Shown: in pieces, positions 1-11,956 of the stretch
How positions within the stretch are numbered: the first letter of the stretch is position 1
Layout: every line of letters starts with the position of its first letter
Origin: Mycolicibacterium wolinskyi
GTDB lineage: Bacteria > Actinomycetota > Actinomycetes > Mycobacteriales > Mycobacteriaceae
DNA length: 64,000 nt
Direction: 5' to 3'
Assembly: GCF_002101965.1 (NCBI RefSeq)
Contig: NZ_LQQA01000033.1
Span: 186,001 to 250,000 of the forward strand
Program-made: the position numbers and the translations under genes
The notes under the pieces: model-generated
What the model saw: only the letters and a program-made list of their open reading frames with translations
The model's database searches: none
Told to the model about the DNA's origin: nothing

Positions 1-3000
1 TGCGGCCCGAAGGCAGCGCCGGTTTCCGCGATCTGGTAGTTCAGACGCGAGACACCGCGCTCGGCGCGTTCGCCCATCAGCGGGTCAACCTCGACCGGGT
101 GGTCCGCGAGCTCAACCCCGACCGGCGACACGGCGCCGAGCGCATGACCCGGGTGAGCTTCGGCTTCCGCGAACCCGACGGCGGTGGCTTCAGCCCGGAG
201 GGCGTGACGTGCGAACGTGCGGAACTGCGTGGGCATTTCACCCAGCTGCCGCTCGGTTTCATGGTCGAGTGGGACACCGCGGGCGCGGTGGTCGAGGCCG
301 AACACCTGACCGAGGTGCTCGACGCCGACCTGGCAGCCCAGATGCTGCGGCACTTCGCAGTGCTGCTGGACAACGCACTGGCCGAGCCGGACCGCCCGCT
401 GTCGCGGCTGGACTTGTTCACGGCGGAGGACGCCGAGTGGATGCGCACAGTCGTCGCCGGCGAGGAATTCGACTCCCCGGCAACCACATTGACCGCTCTG
501 GTGTCCGAGCAGGCGGCCCGCACACCCGACGCGACGGCCGTGGTCTACGAGGGACGCCACTACAGCTACCGCGAGATCAACGAGTCGGCCAACCGGCTGG
601 CGCACTGGCTGATCGAGCAGGGGATCGGTACGGAAGACCGTGTCGCGGTCCTGCTGGAGAAGTCACCCGAACTCGTCATCACGGCAGTGGGGATCGTCAA
701 GGCCGGTGCGGTGTACCTGCCGGTCGACCCCGCCTACCCCGAGGATCGACTCACCTACATCCTCGAGGACTCCGATCCGAAAATCGTGCTGCGCGAACCG
801 GTCACCGGGCTGGAGAACTACCCGGCCACCGACCCGACCGACGCCGAGCGGGTGCGCCCGCTGCACCCGGACAACACCGCGTACCTGATCTACACGTCGG
901 GTTCGACCGGCCTGCCCAAGGGCGTACCGGTTCCACACCGCCCGATCGCGGAGTACTTCGTCTGGTTCGGCGGCGACTACAACGTCACCAACGACGACCG
1001 CCTGCTCCAGGTCGCCTCGCAGAGCTTCGACGTGTCGATCGGCGAGATCTTCGGCATGCTGGCCGCCGGTGCCCGCCTGGTGATCCCGAAGCCCGGTGGC
1101 CTGGCCGACATCGGCTACCTCACCGAGTTGTTGCGCAACGAAGGCATCACCTCGATGCACTTCGTGCCGTCGCTGCTCGGCTTGTTCCTGTCCCTGCCGG
1201 GGGTGAACGAGTGGCGCACGCTGCAGCGCGTGCCGATCGGCGGTGAGGCGCTGCCGGGCGAGATCGCCGACAAGTTCCACGCGACGTTCGACTCGCTGTT
1301 GCACAACTTCTACGGCCCGACCGAAACGGTGCTCAACTGCACGAGGTACAAGGTCGAAGGCAAGCAGGGCGCGCGCATCGTGCCGATCGGCACGCCGAAG
1401 ATCAACACCACGATCCACCTCCTCGACGACGCGCTGCAACCTGTGCCGGTCGGTGTCATCGGCGAGATCTACATCGGCGGAACACATGTCGCCCACGGCT
1501 ACCATCGACGGCCCCGGCTGACGGCCGAGCGGTTCGTGGCCGACCCGTTCAATCCGGGTGGCCGGATGTACCGGTCCGGTGATCTCGCGCGGCGCAACGC
1601 CGACGGCGACATCGAGTTCGTCGGGCGCGCCGACGAACAGGTCAAGATCCGGGGCTTCCGCATCGAACTCGGCGAGGTTTCGGCGGCCATCTCGGTCGAC
1701 CCGTCGGTGGGGCAGGCCGTCGTCGTGGTCAGCGATCTGCCGACCCTCGGCAAGAGCCTGGTCGCCTACATCACCCCTGCCGCGGATGCCGAGTGCGTCG
1801 AGATCGACCGGATCCGGGCCAGGGTCACCGCCGCGCTGCCGGAGTACATGATCCCCGCGGCCTACGTCGAGCTCGACGAGATCCCGATCACCGCGCACGG
1901 CAAGATCGACCGCCGGGCGCTGCCTGAACCGGAGATCAAGTCCGCCACCGTGTTCCGCGAACCATCGACTGACACCGAGCGCGCAGTCGCGACGTTGTTC
2001 GGCGAGCTGCTGGACCGTGACCAGGTGGGCGCCGATGACTCGTTCTTCGATCTCGGCGGGCACTCGCTGCTGGCCACCAAACTCGTCGCGGCGGTGCGGG
2101 CGCGGTTCGGCGTCGACGTCGGAGTGCAAGACGTCTTCGAACACGCCACCGTGTCGGGATTGGCCGCACATGTCGAGGCACTGCTCGCCTCGGGCGCCAC
2201 GACCGGCAGGTCCGCGATCGTCGCGGTGCCACACGACGGGCCGCTGCAGATGTCGGCCGCTCAGCTACGGCAATGGTTCCAGTTCCGCATCGACGGTCCG
2301 AACCCGGTCAACAACGTGCCGTTCGCGGCGCGGCTGACCGGGCCGTGCGACGTCGAGGCCTTGATCGCGGCGGTCAACGACGTGGTCGACCGGCACGAGA
2401 TCCTGCGCACCACCTATCGCGAAATCGACGGTGCGCCATACCAGATCGTGCACCCGAGCGCACCGCTGACCGTGCGGCGGGCGCGCGGCGCCGGCGAAGA
2501 GTGGTTGCAGGACGAACTCGATGCCGAGCGCAAATACTGCTTCGACCTCGAGGCCGATTGGCCCATCCGCGCCGCGGTGCTGTCCACCCCGGATGCGCAT
2601 GTGCTGTCGCTCGTCGTGCACCACATCGCCGCCGACCACTGGTCGGGTGCGGTGCTGTTCACCGACCTGCTCACCGCCTACCACGCGCGCCGCGCGGGAC
2701 AGCCGGCCGAACTCGCCCCGCTGCCCGTGCAGTACGCGGATTTCGCGGCCTGGCAGGCCGAGTTGCTGTCGGGCGCCGACAGCTCGGTCGACGAACAGCG
2801 CGAGTACTGGACCAAACAGCTGGCCGGACTGTCCGAAGACAACGGATTGGAACCCGATTTCCCACGGCCCCCGGTGCCCACGGGCGAGGGCGAGGCGTTC
2901 GACTTCAGCATCGACGCGGCCACGCGAGACAAATTCGTCGAGCTCACGCGCGAACTCGGCGTCACCGAGTTCATGCTCCTGCAGGCAGCGGTTGCGATCG

Positions 3001-4463
3001 CGCTGCACAAGGCCGGTCAGGGCACCGACATACCGCTCGGCACGCCGGTGGCCGGGCGTACCGCACCCGAACTCGATGCGCTGATCGGCTTTTTCATCAA
3101 CATCGTGGTGCTGCGCAACGACCTGTCCGGCAACCCCACGCTGCGCGAAGTGCTGCGCCGGTCGCGTGAGATGGCGCTGGCCGCGTACAAGCATCAGGAT
3201 CTGCCGTTCGACCGGGTCGTCGATGCGGTGAGCCCGGTGCGGTCGCTGTCGCGCAACCCGCTGTTCGGCGTCGTCGTGCACGTGCGGGAGGATCTGCCGA
3301 CCGGCCAGGTGATCGATTCGGGCGATGGTGGTGAAACCCGTTTCACCGCATTGGAACCCACGTTCGACGTGGCACATGCCGACCTGTCGCTGAACTTCTT
3401 CGCCGAAGCGGGTGCTGGTTACAAAGGCACGGTCATCTACCGCACCGAGCTCTACGAGGCGGCGACCGCACAACGACTCGTGGGCTGGCTACAGCGCATT
3501 GTCGAGGCATTCGCGACCGACGCCGACCTGACGTTGCGCGACATCGCGGTCATCGATCCGGCCGAACGTGCACGCGTGGTCGAGGACTGGAGCCGCAAGG
3601 CGGTGCCGCCGGCCGGGCTGCCGCAGACGGCGGGCGCGACGAACGTCTACGTCCTCGACGAGTGGCTGGACCCGGTGGCCGTCGGCGTCATCGGCGACGT
3701 CTACTACGCCGGTGGCGCGGTGGACGAGGCTGCGGGCAAGGCGACCGGTGTCGGGGCAAAGCGTTTCGCGCCCAATCCCTTTGGTGACGGGCAGCTGTAC
3801 CGCACGGGGGACCGGGCCCGCTGGACTGCAGACGGACGGCTTGAGCCCATCGTGACGGGCGAGCCACGGCTGCAGGCCGCCTTGGAGGCCGTCGACGGCG
3901 TCGTGGCGGCCGCCACCAGAACCTGGGAGGGGCGCGGTGCGCCGATCCTGGCCGGCTATGTGGCGCTCGACCCGGCAACAGCGGATCCGGCGGCGTTCGT
4001 CGAGACCCTGCGCGCTGGGCTGCCCGAGGAATTCGCCCGCGCGGCGATCACCGTGGTCGACGACATCGCCCCGGAGACATTGACCCGGCCGCGGGTCACC
4101 GTCACCGCCCCGGCCGAGCCGCCGAGTACACCGACCGAACAGGCGCTCGCCGCCATGCTCGTCGAGCTGCTCAGCGTCAGTGAAGTGGGTCGCTTCGACG
4201 ACTTCTTCACGCTCGGCGGCGACAGCATCCTCGCGGTGCAACTCGCGGCGCGGGCGCGCGACGCCGGTCTCGCGATGACGGCGCGGATGGTTTTCGAGCA
4301 TCCCGAACTGGCCGACCTGGCCGCGGCCGTCGACGCCGCGGCCGACAGCGGCAGCACCTCCGGCGACACCCACCACGCCCCGATGGCCGCGTCGGGCCTG
4401 TCGGCCGATGAACTCGCGGCGCTGACCGCCGGCTGGGGGCAAACCCAAGACGGGACACCATGA
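1..4463 (+). CDS. mbtE: Mycobactin nonribosomal peptide synthetase MbtE, 5'-truncated by window edge
   Basis: The reading frame is open from base 3, so the gene begins before the window. Visible order: the C-terminal end of a condensation domain (to about 430); an adenylation domain with core motif [11 protein letters not shown] (891-923) and [12 protein letters not shown] (about 1641); a carrier domain with LGGHSL (Ser codon near 2064); a second condensation domain with HHIAADHW (about 2619-2642); a short adenylation-like remnant (about 3580-4110); and a last carrier domain with LGGDSIL (about 4215). Known of the family: MbtE installs a hydroxylysine unit of mycobactin, the cell-wall/exported siderophore. 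The gene overlaps mbtF by 4 nt (ATGA), so translation is probably coupled. In the second condensation motif the usual Gly after Asp is His. The operon promoter and any IdeR box lie outside the window. Confidence 0.92.
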   Translation, partial: RPEGSAGFRDLVVQTRDTALGAFAHQRVNLDRVVRELNPDRRHGAERMTRVSFGFREPDGGGFSPEGVTCERAELRGHFTQLPLGFMVEWDTAGAVVEAEHLTEVLDADLAAQMLRHFAVLLDNALAEPDRPLSRLDLFTAEDAEWMRTVVAGEEFDSPATTLTALVSEQAARTPDATAVVYEGRHYSYREINESANRLAHWLIEQGIGTEDRVAVLLEKSPELVITAVGIVKAGAVYLPVDPAYPEDRLTYILEDSDPKIVLREPVTGLENYPATDPTDAERVRPLHPDNTAYLIYTSGSTGLPKGVPVPHRPIAEYFVWFGGDYNVTNDDRLLQVASQSFDVSIGEIFGMLAAGARLVIPKPGGLADIGYLTELLRNEGITSMHFVPSLLGLFLSLPGVNEWRTLQRVPIGGEALPGEIADKFHATFDSLLHNFYGPTETVLNCTRYKVEGKQGARIVPIGTPKINTTIHLLDDALQPVPVGVIGEIYIGGTHVAHGYHRRPRLTAERFVADPFNPGGRMYRSGDLARRNADGDIEFVGRADEQVKIRGFRIELGEVSAAISVDPSVGQAVVVVSDLPTLGKSLVAYITPAADAECVEIDRIRARVTAALPEYMIPAAYVELDEIPITAHGKIDRRALPEPEIKSATVFREPSTDTERAVATLFGELLDRDQVGADDSFFDLGGHSLLATKLVAAVRARFGVDVGVQDVFEHATVSGLAAHVEALLASGATTGRSAIVAVPHDGPLQMSAAQLRQWFQFRIDGPNPVNNVPFAARLTGPCDVEALIAAVNDVVDRHEILRTTYREIDGAPYQIVHPSAPLTVRRARGAGEEWLQDELDAERKYCFDLEADWPIRAAVLSTPDAHVLSLVVHHIAADHWSGAVLFTDLLTAYHARRAGQPAELAPLPVQYADFAAWQAELLSGADSSVDEQREYWTKQLAGLSEDNGLEPDFPRPPVPTGEGEAFDFSIDAATRDKFVELTRELGVTEFMLLQAAVAIALHKAGQGTDIPLGTPVAGRTAPELDALIGFFINIVVLRNDLSGNPTLREVLRRSREMALAAYKHQDLPFDRVVDAVSPVRSLSRNPLFGVVVHVREDLPTGQVIDSGDGGETRFTALEPTFDVAHADLSLNFFAEAGAGYKGTVIYRTELYEAATAQRLVGWLQRIVEAFATDADLTLRDIAVIDPAERARVVEDWSRKAVPPAGLPQTAGATNVYVLDEWLDPVAVGVIGDVYYAGGAVDEAAGKATGVGAKRFAPNPFGDGQLYRTGDRARWTADGRLEPIVTGEPRLQAALEAVDGVVAAATRTWEGRGAPILAGYVALDPATADPAAFVETLRAGLPEEFARAAITVVDDIAPETLTRPRVTVTAPAEPPSTPTEQALAAMLVELLSVSEVGRFDDFFTLGGDSILAVQLAARARDAGLAMTARMVFEHPELADLAAAVDAAADSGSTSGDTHHAPMAASGLSADELAALTAGWGQTQDGTP

Positions 4464-7400
4464 CATCAACCGGAACACCGCCCGGTGTCGAGGACGTCCT
4501 GGCGCTCAGCCCGCTCCAACAGGGGCTGTACTCACTGGCGGGTCTCACCGAAGGTGACGAAAGTCCCGACCCGTATGTGATCGCCATGGCTGCCGACGTG
4601 GCGGGCCACGTCGATGCCGGGTTGCTGCGGGCTTGCGCCGAGGCGATGCTCGTGCGTCATCCCAACCTGCGGGCCAGCTTCTTCCAGGGCAACCTCAGCC
4701 GCCCGGTCGCCGTCGTCCCGACCGCGATCGACCTGCCGTGGCGACACGTGACGGCCACGGCCGACGAGGCCGTCGCGATCGAAGCCGAGGAACGCGGCAG
4801 GCGATTCGATCTCGGCCGTGGGCCGCTGATCCGGTTCCTGCTCATCGAAAAGCCCGGGCTGCAGTGGCGGTTGGTCGTGGTCGCTCATCACATCGCGATC
4901 GACGGTTGGTCGTTGCCGGTGTTCGTGGGCGAGTTCATCACGCTGTACGCAGCCAAGGGCGATGTCACCGTCCTGCCGGATTCGCCGCGCCCGTACCGCG
5001 ATTACATCGGCTGGCTGGCCGGTCGCGATCAGGAGGCGAGCCGCGCCCGCTGGCGTCTGCACCTGGAGGGCCTCGACGGTCCGACGTTGTTGTCACCGGC
5101 GCTGGCCGGGCGCGAAGCGCAGCCGGGGCTGCCCGCGCGCACAGAGGTGACCCTCGACGAGCAGCGGTCGGCAGCGATCTTCGACGCCGCGAGATCCAGA
5201 GGCGTAACCGTCAACACGCTGTTCCAGATGGCGTGGGCCGCAATTCTTTCGGCAATCACCGACCGCACCGATGTGGTGTATGGCGTGACGGTATCCGGCC
5301 GGCCCGACGAACTGTCGGGCGTCGAGACCATGGTCGGTTTGTTCATCAACACCGTTCCGCTGCGGGTCCGGGTCGACCCGTCCGAGCGGGTCGGCCGCCA
5401 ATGCCTAGCGCTGCAACGCGAAGCCGCCGAACTGCGTGACCACAGCTACCTGAGCCACACCGAACTACGCTCGCTCGGCGGTATCGGCGAGCTCTACGAC
5501 ACCCTGTTGGTGTACGAGAACTTCCCACCCGGTGGGCTCGTGGGCAGCGACGAGTTCGACCTCGACGGCGCAGTGTTGCGGCCTTCGGCATTGGAGAGCC
5601 TGTCCCATTTCCCGGTGACCATCGCCGCGCACCCCACCCACGGCCGGCTCACCGTGCTCGTCGAAACCCTCGACGGCGCACTGGGAATGCTCGATCCCCG
5701 GGCACTGGGCCTGCGGGTGCTGGCCGTCGTCGAACGACTGCTCGAATCCTGGGACCGGCCGCTTCGCGAGGTTGCCGTCACCCTCGACGACGAAGCCCGC
5801 CCGGCCGTCCCCGTCGATACCACCCGGCCGCAGGGCGGCTTTCACACCGCATTCACCGAGGCGGCCGCACAGCGCCTGGGTTCGATCGCATTGAGCTGGG
5901 ACGGCGGCGAACTCAGCTACCGCGAACTCGACGAGGCGGCCGACCGCCTGGCCGCCGAACTCAACCGTCGCGGCGTGGGTGCCGAGATCCCGGTCCCGAT
6001 CCGGCTGGGCCGCGGGCCCGGCTACGTCGTGGCGATGCTCGCCGTACTCAAGGCGGGCGGGCTGATCGTTCCGCTCGATCCGGCGATGCCCGACGAGCGC
6101 GTGCACGAGATCGTGCGTCAAACCGGCGCCACACTCATAATCGACGACGAGTTGCTGGCCGCCGCCGATTCCACGGCCGAGCCGCCTGCCGACTACCGGC
6201 CCGCGCAGGTGCGTCCGGGCCAGGGTGCCTACATCGTCTTCACATCGGGTACGACGGGTAAACCCAAGGGAGTCATCGGAACCCACCAGGCACTCCTGTC
6301 GTACGCCGCCGACCATGCGCGCCACGTACTGCGACCGGCGGCCGAACGCGTCGGCCGTCCGTTGCGCGTGGCCCACGCATGGTCGTTCACGTTCGATGCG
6401 GCGTGGCAGCCGTTGGTGGCGCTGCTCGACGGGCACAGCGTGCACATCGTCGGCGACGACGTGCAGCGCGATGCCGAGGCGGTGGTCGAGACCATCGGAC
6501 GGTTCGCGATCGACATGATCGACACCACGCCGTCGATGTTCACCCAGCTGCGGGCGGCCGGTCTGCTGACCACGGTGCCGCTGGCCGTCTTGGCACTCGG
6601 CGGTGAGGCGATCGACACCGCGGCCTGGCACGCGATCCAGGCCGAGTGCGAGCGCACCTGGATGTCGGCGCACAACTGTTACGGCCCGACCGAGACCACG
6701 GTCGAGGCGGTGGTCGCCGCGATCGCCGAACACCCGCAACCCTGCATCGGCCATCCCACCGATTCGACCGCGGCCTACGTGCTCGACGGCTGGTTGCGTC
6801 CGGTTCCCGACGGCGTCGCCGGTGAGTTGTATCTGGCCGGCGGACAACTCACGCGCGGTTACATCGGCAGGCCGGGGGAGACGGCGGGGCGCTTCGTCCC
6901 CGATCCGTTCCACCCGGGCGCGCGGATGTACCGGACCGGTGACCTCGTGCGCCGAAACCCAAGTGGCGCAATCGAGTTCTTGGGCAGAAGCGACGACCAG
7001 GTCAAGATCCGCGGCTTTCGGGTGGAACCGGGCGAGGTCGCTGCGGCGCTGCATCGCCACCCCGGCGTCCAGCACGCCCACGTCGCGGTCCGGCGCCACC
7101 GCAGCGGACCGCGGTTGACCGCATATGTGGTCAGTGACACCCCGGCGGCCGAGCTGCGCCGCATGCTGACCGCGGCGCTTCCGAGATACCTTGTGCCCCA
7201 CCATATCTTGCTGGTCGACGAGATCCCGTTGACCACGAACGGCAAGGTCGACGATGCCGCGCTCGCCGCGGTCGACGCCGGGCGGCAGTCCGATCAGGTC
7301 GAGGCGCCCGTGACCGACACCGAGAAAGTGGTTGCCGAAGTTCTGGCCGAGGTGCTTGGCACCGCGCACGTCGATGTCACCGCCGACTTCCTCGACCTCG

Positions 7401-8851
7401 GCCTCGACAGCATCGTCGCGCTGTCGGTCGTACAGGCGGTGCGACGGCGCGGCCTGGCGCTGCGGGCGCGGCTCATGCTCGACTGCTCGACGGTTCGGGA
7501 GCTGGCCGCGGCGATCGACTCCGACGAAATCGATGTCGACGAGTCCGAAGACGAGTCCGGCCCGATCCCGTTGCTACCCAACGGATGCTGGCTCTACCAG
7601 TACGGCGATCCGCACCGGCTCGCGCAGACCGAGGCGTTCCGGCTGCCCGAGGGCATCACCCGCGACCAGCTGGAAGCCCTGCTGCGCAACATCATCGACG
7701 GGCACGAGGTGCTGCGGACGCGGCTCGACCGTGTCACCAGGACGCTCGTCGCGTCGCCGCCGCGGGACGTCCTCACCGAGGTGGCGGTTTCGGGCGATCT
7801 GACCGCCGCGGTGTCCGAACAGGCGAGGCTCTCGGTCGAGCGCATCGATCCCCAACAAGGTTCGATGCTCGACGCGGTGTGGCTGCGCCACCCCGACACC
7901 CGCGGCGGCGTACTGATCCTGACCGCCCACGTGCTGGCCCTGGACCCGGCGTCCTGGCGGATCATGGTCGGCGAGCTCGAGACCACCTGGCATGCCCTGG
8001 CTTCCGGGCGCACGCCCGCACCGGTGCGTGAGCACACGTCGCTGCGGCAATGGTCGCGATTGCTGGCCGAGCGGGCGCTCAAGCTCGACACCTGTGACTT
8101 CTGGCAGCGGCAATTCGTCGGTGACGACCCGCACATCGGTGCCCGCCGCGTCGACCCGGCCACCGACCGGATGGGCCACGTCACGATCGAGATGGCGTTT
8201 GCCGAACCCGACGTGACAGCCCGCGTGCTCACCGGTCCGGTGCCGGTGACCGAGGTGCTGGCCGCGGCAACGGCGCGCGCGCTCACCAATTGGCGCAGAC
8301 ACCGCGGGCAGCCGACCCCGGCCCCGCTGTTGGCCCTCGAGACCTATGGCCGGTCCGATGCGGTGGTGTCTGCGGGTCTTGGCGAGGACACCCGTGAGAT
8401 CGACACCGGCGACACCGCCGGACTGTTGAGCATGATCTATCCGCTGCGGTTGACGGCTGACGATGCCCGCGGCGTCGCCGACCTGGTGGCCGCCATCCCG
8501 GGCGACGCGATCGACTACGGGCTGCTGCGCTATCTGCGCGAGGACACCGCGGAGCGGCTGGGCGCCAATCCCGAGCCCCAGGTGCTGCTCAACTATCTCG
8601 GCCGGATCGAACTGGATTCGGCAGACCATGCGCTGCTGCAGGACCGGGCACTGCTGGCCGGCGTCACGCCGGTTCCCGAGCCCAACGTCGCGGTACGCCA
8701 CGAACTGACCATCATGGCCGCGGTGATCGACCGCGACGGGGCGGCCGTCCTGGGCACGCAGTGGCGAACCCTGCCAGACATTCTGTCCGCCGATGATGTC
8801 GCCGCACTGCAGGCGATGTGGCTGGACGCGTTGCGAGAGGTGATCGAGTGA
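4460..8851 (+). CDS. mbtF: Mycobactin nonribosomal peptide synthetase MbtF
   Basis: 1463 aa, about the length known for MbtF. Domain order: condensation (HHIAIDGW at about 4886-4909), adenylation ([11 protein letters not shown] near 6239, YGPTE near 6680, YRTGDL near 6928, [12 protein letters not shown] near 7002), carrier (LGLDSIVAL near 7400) and a C-terminal epimerization-type domain (about 7555-8850, with LNYLGR near 8590). It is expected to add the terminal lysine-derived residue of mycobactin. The epimerase-type motif reads [10 protein letters not shown] instead of HHxxxDGxSW: aligned on Asp and Ser-Trp, the catalytic second His is Val and the Gly is Pro, so epimerase activity is doubtful. 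The start overlaps the mbtE stop, and the mbtF stop overlaps the mbtG start (GTGA). Confidence 0.93.
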   Translation: MTSTGTPPGVEDVLALSPLQQGLYSLAGLTEGDESPDPYVIAMAADVAGHVDAGLLRACAEAMLVRHPNLRASFFQGNLSRPVAVVPTAIDLPWRHVTATADEAVAIEAEERGRRFDLGRGPLIRFLLIEKPGLQWRLVVVAHHIAIDGWSLPVFVGEFITLYAAKGDVTVLPDSPRPYRDYIGWLAGRDQEASRARWRLHLEGLDGPTLLSPALAGREAQPGLPARTEVTLDEQRSAAIFDAARSRGVTVNTLFQMAWAAILSAITDRTDVVYGVTVSGRPDELSGVETMVGLFINTVPLRVRVDPSERVGRQCLALQREAAELRDHSYLSHTELRSLGGIGELYDTLLVYENFPPGGLVGSDEFDLDGAVLRPSALESLSHFPVTIAAHPTHGRLTVLVETLDGALGMLDPRALGLRVLAVVERLLESWDRPLREVAVTLDDEARPAVPVDTTRPQGGFHTAFTEAAAQRLGSIALSWDGGELSYRELDEAADRLAAELNRRGVGAEIPVPIRLGRGPGYVVAMLAVLKAGGLIVPLDPAMPDERVHEIVRQTGATLIIDDELLAAADSTAEPPADYRPAQVRPGQGAYIVFTSGTTGKPKGVIGTHQALLSYAADHARHVLRPAAERVGRPLRVAHAWSFTFDAAWQPLVALLDGHSVHIVGDDVQRDAEAVVETIGRFAIDMIDTTPSMFTQLRAAGLLTTVPLAVLALGGEAIDTAAWHAIQAECERTWMSAHNCYGPTETTVEAVVAAIAEHPQPCIGHPTDSTAAYVLDGWLRPVPDGVAGELYLAGGQLTRGYIGRPGETAGRFVPDPFHPGARMYRTGDLVRRNPSGAIEFLGRSDDQVKIRGFRVEPGEVAAALHRHPGVQHAHVAVRRHRSGPRLTAYVVSDTPAAELRRMLTAALPRYLVPHHILLVDEIPLTTNGKVDDAALAAVDAGRQSDQVEAPVTDTEKVVAEVLAEVLGTAHVDVTADFLDLGLDSIVALSVVQAVRRRGLALRARLMLDCSTVRELAAAIDSDEIDVDESEDESGPIPLLPNGCWLYQYGDPHRLAQTEAFRLPEGITRDQLEALLRNIIDGHEVLRTRLDRVTRTLVASPPRDVLTEVAVSGDLTAAVSEQARLSVERIDPQQGSMLDAVWLRHPDTRGGVLILTAHVLALDPASWRIMVGELETTWHALASGRTPAPVREHTSLRQWSRLLAERALKLDTCDFWQRQFVGDDPHIGARRVDPATDRMGHVTIEMAFAEPDVTARVLTGPVPVTEVLAAATARALTNWRRHRGQPTPAPLLALETYGRSDAVVSAGLGEDTREIDTGDTAGLLSMIYPLRLTADDARGVADLVAAIPGDAIDYGLLRYLREDTAERLGANPEPQVLLNYLGRIELDSADHALLQDRALLAGVTPVPEPNVAVRHELTIMAAVIDRDGAAVLGTQWRTLPDILSADDVAALQAMWLDALREVIE

Positions 8852-10191
8852 GTGCCACAACCGGAACCCTGGCCGTCATCGGGGCAGGCCCGAAAGCCAT
8901 TGCCGTGGCGGCCAAGGCGGCCGAGCTGCGAGCGATGGGCGTGCCGGCACCCGACGTCGTCGTCGTCGAACGAGCCGGCGTCGCCGCCAACTGGCAGGCC
9001 GTCGGCGGCTGGACCGACGGTCAGCACCGGCTGGGCACCAGCCCCGAGAAGGACGTCGGCTTCCCGTACCGCTCGTCGCTCGTGCAGCGCCGCAACGCCG
9101 AACTCGACGAGCGCATGATGCGCCACAGCTGGCAGTCCTATCTCATCGACATCGGGCAGTTCGCGGAATGGATCGATCGGGGCCGGCCGGCGCCGACGCA
9201 TCGTCGGTGGAGCCAGTACCTGAACTGGGTGGCCGACAACATCGGCATGAACGTGGTCTCGGGTGAGGTCACCGAGATCGGCGTCGACGAGGATCAGAAG
9301 TCGTGGGTGCTTTCGACCCACGAGTCGACCGTGACCGCGGGAGCCGTCATGGTGACCGGACCCGGACAGGCCGAGAAAGCGATCCTGCCCGGCAACCCGC
9401 GCGTGCTGTCGATCGCCCAGTTCTGGCACCGCGCCGCGGCCCAGGAACTCATCTCGGCGGAGCGGGTGGCCGTCATCGGCGGCGGTGAAACCGCCGCGAC
9501 CATGCTCAATGAACTGTTCCGCCACCGGGTTTCGACGATCACCGTGATCTCACCGCAGGTCACGCTGTTCACGCGCGGCGAGGGTTTCTTCGAGAACGCC
9601 CTGTACTCCGATCCGACCCATTGGGCGGGTCTGACGTTGGCCGAGCGTCGTGACGCGATGAACCGCACGGACCGCGGGGTGTTCTCGGCGCGGGTGCAGG
9701 AGGCCTTGCTCGCCGACGACCGGATCCGGCATCTGCGCGGCCGGGTCGCGCACGCGGTGGCGCGCGACGAGCGGATCCGGTTGACGCTGCAAACGGATCG
9801 CCCCGCGGGAGCGGGAGTCAGATCCAGCAGCGAACGGTTGGAGACCGTGCACGGGTTCGACCTCGTGATCGACGGATCGGGTGCCGACGCCCTGTGGTTC
9901 GTCCCGTTGCTCGCCCAGGACGCCCTCGACATGCTGGAACTCGGTCTCGGCTCGCAGTTGACCGGGGACAGCCTGCAAGAGTCGATCGGCTATGACCTCG
10001 CGGTCACCGGCGTCACCCCCAAGCTGTTCCTGCCGGGCCTTGCGGGCCTGAACCAGGGACCCGGATTTCCCAACCTCAGCTGCCTGGGACTGCTGTCCGA
10101 CCGGGTGCTGGGCGCCGATCTCGGAATTGACACGGCCATGGCCGCCGATCGAACGATCAGGAGTACCGATGAGCAGCAATCCCTTCGATGA
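8848..10191 (+). CDS. mbtG: Lysine N6-hydroxylase MbtG (mycobactin)
   Basis: 447 aa flavin- and NADPH-dependent monooxygenase of the lysine/ornithine N-hydroxylase family. It hydroxylates the lysine side-chain nitrogen to make the hydroxamate iron ligands of mycobactin. The N-terminal FAD-binding loop is seen as VIGAGPKA, and the NADPH-binding loop as [11 protein letters not shown] about 200 residues later. The GTG at 8848, overlapping the mbtF stop by 4 nt, is chosen because the protein then begins just before the conserved FAD loop; the longer open frame from 8818 runs inside mbtF. It is translationally coupled with mbtF and overlaps mbtH by 23 nt. Confidence 0.93.
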   Translation: MSATTGTLAVIGAGPKAIAVAAKAAELRAMGVPAPDVVVVERAGVAANWQAVGGWTDGQHRLGTSPEKDVGFPYRSSLVQRRNAELDERMMRHSWQSYLIDIGQFAEWIDRGRPAPTHRRWSQYLNWVADNIGMNVVSGEVTEIGVDEDQKSWVLSTHESTVTAGAVMVTGPGQAEKAILPGNPRVLSIAQFWHRAAAQELISAERVAVIGGGETAATMLNELFRHRVSTITVISPQVTLFTRGEGFFENALYSDPTHWAGLTLAERRDAMNRTDRGVFSARVQEALLADDRIRHLRGRVAHAVARDERIRLTLQTDRPAGAGVRSSSERLETVHGFDLVIDGSGADALWFVPLLAQDALDMLELGLGSQLTGDSLQESIGYDLAVTGVTPKLFLPGLAGLNQGPGFPNLSCLGLLSDRVLGADLGIDTAMAADRTIRSTDEQQSLR

Positions 10192-10381
10192 CGAGAACGG
10201 CACGTTCTACGTGCTGGTGAACAACGAGGAGCAGCACAGCCTCTGGCCGGCGTTCGCCGACGTTCCGGCCGGCTGGCGGGTGGTCTTCGGTGAGAGCACA
10301 CGCGCCGACTGCCTGGCCTACGTGGAAGAGAACTGGACCGATCTGCGGCCCAAGAGCCTGCGCGACGCGATGGCCGACTGA
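10169..10381 (+). CDS. mbtH: MbtH-like NRPS accessory protein
   Basis: 70 aa. It is the founding type of the MbtH-like family, small proteins that bind adenylation domains of peptide synthetases and aid their folding and activity. The family signature is complete: [17 protein letters not shown], then [22 protein letters not shown] and SL. The ATG at 10169 was chosen because it starts directly before the conserved NPFDD; the upstream extension lies within mbtG. It is the last gene of the mycobactin operon and ends 7 nt from the convergent gene that follows. Confidence 0.95.
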   Translation: MSSNPFDDENGTFYVLVNNEEQHSLWPAFADVPAGWRVVFGESTRADCLAYVEENWTDLRPKSLRDAMAD

Positions 10382-10388
10382 GCGGACT

Positions 10389-10703
10389 TCAAGCCTGCGC
10401 AGGCACGACGGCGTCCATGTCGAACAATCGCGCGTGCAGGATCGTGCGGTTTCGCAGGGCTGCCCGCACGGCCCGGTGCAGACCGTCTTCGAGGTAGATG
10501 TCGCCACGCCACCGCACCGCGTGCGGGAACAGGTCGCCGTAGAACGTGGAGTCCTCGGACAGCAGCCGGTCGAGCGCGAGCACGGTTGTCGTCGTGACCA
10601 ACTCGTCCAGGCGTAATTGCCGGGGCGGTATGCGAGACCAGTCCCGGTAGGTCAGCCCATGCTCCGGATACGGTTTGCCCTCAAGTACGCCTTTGAAAAT
10701 CAT
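10389..10703 (-). CDS. Conserved mycobacterial protein with ParB/sulfiredoxin-like motif
   Basis: 104 aa. It lies convergent to mbtH and divergent from hrcA, the position of the uncharacterised gene Rv2375 in M. tuberculosis. The C-terminal half contains LEDGLHRAVRAAL, similar in shape to the (D)GxHRxxAA loop of ParB/sulfiredoxin-like folds, where the motif binds nucleotide. That resemblance is my reading and no function is established. The ATG at 10703 was chosen over the longer open frame because the upstream translation is arginine-rich and runs into the hrcA start. It could be a regulator or a nucleotide-binding protein. Confidence 0.75.
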   Translation of the reverse strand: MIFKGVLEGKPYPEHGLTYRDWSRIPPRQLRLDELVTTTTVLALDRLLSEDSTFYGDLFPHAVRWRGDIYLEDGLHRAVRAALRNRTILHARLFDMDAVVPAQA

Positions 10704-10894
10704 CGCAGGCTCACTTGCTGGGCACCCGTGCACGGTTTCGGCATCGGCATGGGTGCTAAGGCTAATACTCTCGAGCCGATTTGCCACCGGTTGAATTCGG
10801 CCCGCGGTGGCCTTGCCGGCCCGACACGGTCGGTAAAGGTACTGCTGGTAACCGTAAAATGGGTGCAGCGTAGCTCCGAAGGGCAGGTGAACAA

Positions 10895-11926
10895 GTGAGT
10901 AGTGCCGACGATCGTCGTTTCGAGGTGCTTCGCGCAATCGTTGCCGACTTCGTTGCCACCAAGGAGCCGATCGGCTCCAAAACCCTGGTCGAACGGCACA
11001 ATCTCGGCGTATCGAGCGCAACCGTGCGCAACGACATGGCCGTGCTCGAGGCCGAGGGTTACATCACCCAGCCGCACACCAGCTCCGGCCGGGTCCCGAC
11101 GGAGAAGGGCTATCGCGAGTTCGTCGACCGGATCGACAACGTCAAGCCGCTCTCGTCGTCGGAACGCCGCGCGATCCTCAACTTCCTGGAGTCCGGTGTC
11201 GACCTCGACGACGTGCTGCGCCGGGCCGTGCGGTTGCTCGCGCAGCTGACCCGCCAGGTCGCGATCGTGCAGTACCCCACCTTGTCGACGTCGACCGTGC
11301 GCCATCTCGAAGTGGTGGCGCTCACCCCGGCGCGGCTCCTGCTCGTCGTCATCACCGACACCGGCCGGGTGGATCAGCGGATCGTCGAACTCGGCGACGC
11401 GATCGACGACCACGAGCTCGCGAAGCTACGCGAGATGCTCGGCCAGGCCCTTGAGGGCAAACCGCTGACCGCCGCGTCGGTCGCGGTGTCCGACCTGGCC
11501 ACGCATCTCAACGGCAGCGACGGTTTGGCGGACGCGGTCGGCCGGTCGGCGACCGTCCTGGTCGAGACACTCGTCGAACATGCCGAGGAACGGCTGCTGC
11601 TCGGCGGCACCGCCAACCTGACCCGCAACACCGCCGACTTCGGCGGCTCGCTACGTTCGGTGCTGGAGGCCCTCGAAGAACAGGTCGTGGTGCTGCGGCT
11701 GCTCGCCGCCCAGCAGGAGGCAGGCAAGGTCACCGTGCGCATCGGTCACGAGACCGAGGCCGAACAGATGGCGGGCACCTCGGTCATCAGCACCGCCTAC
11801 GGCAGTTCGGGCAAGGTGTACGGCGGGATGGGTGTGGTCGGTCCCACTCGAATGGACTATCCGGGAACTATCGCTAATGTCGCTGCGGTTGCTCTCTACA
11901 TCGGCGAAGTTCTAGGCAGCCGGTAA
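10895..11926 (+). CDS. hrcA: Heat-inducible transcription repressor HrcA
   Basis: 343 aa. HrcA represses chaperone genes by binding CIRCE elements and senses folding load through GroEL. An N-terminal winged helix (roughly residues 1-75, with [18 protein letters not shown] and [13 protein letters not shown]) precedes the dimerisation/GAF-like domain. GTG start; GGCAGG lies about 10 nt upstream. It is the first gene of hrcA-dnaJ2-rsmE; dnaJ2 starts 30 nt downstream. No convincing CIRCE element was found in front of it, so autoregulation is not supported here. Confidence 0.95.
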   Translation: MSSADDRRFEVLRAIVADFVATKEPIGSKTLVERHNLGVSSATVRNDMAVLEAEGYITQPHTSSGRVPTEKGYREFVDRIDNVKPLSSSERRAILNFLESGVDLDDVLRRAVRLLAQLTRQVAIVQYPTLSTSTVRHLEVVALTPARLLLVVITDTGRVDQRIVELGDAIDDHELAKLREMLGQALEGKPLTAASVAVSDLATHLNGSDGLADAVGRSATVLVETLVEHAEERLLLGGTANLTRNTADFGGSLRSVLEALEEQVVVLRLLAAQQEAGKVTVRIGHETEAEQMAGTSVISTAYGSSGKVYGGMGVVGPTRMDYPGTIANVAAVALYIGEVLGSR

Positions 11927-11956
11927 CCCCGGCACGAAAGGTCAGGCAAGGTCAGC

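Noticed and set aside
663-2234. Long open frame antisense to mbtE (523 codons), and similar long frames opposite mbtF, hrcA and others
   Set aside because: High GC content keeps antisense frames open; the translations are Arg/Asp/Gly-rich with no domain, and the sense strand has strong domain evidence.
10741-10775. GGGTGCTAA half-site and GGCTAA stretch upstream of hrcA, considered as a CIRCE element or IdeR box
   Set aside because: The second CIRCE half-site (TTAGCACTC) is absent at the required spacing, and the IdeR match is only about 9 of 19.
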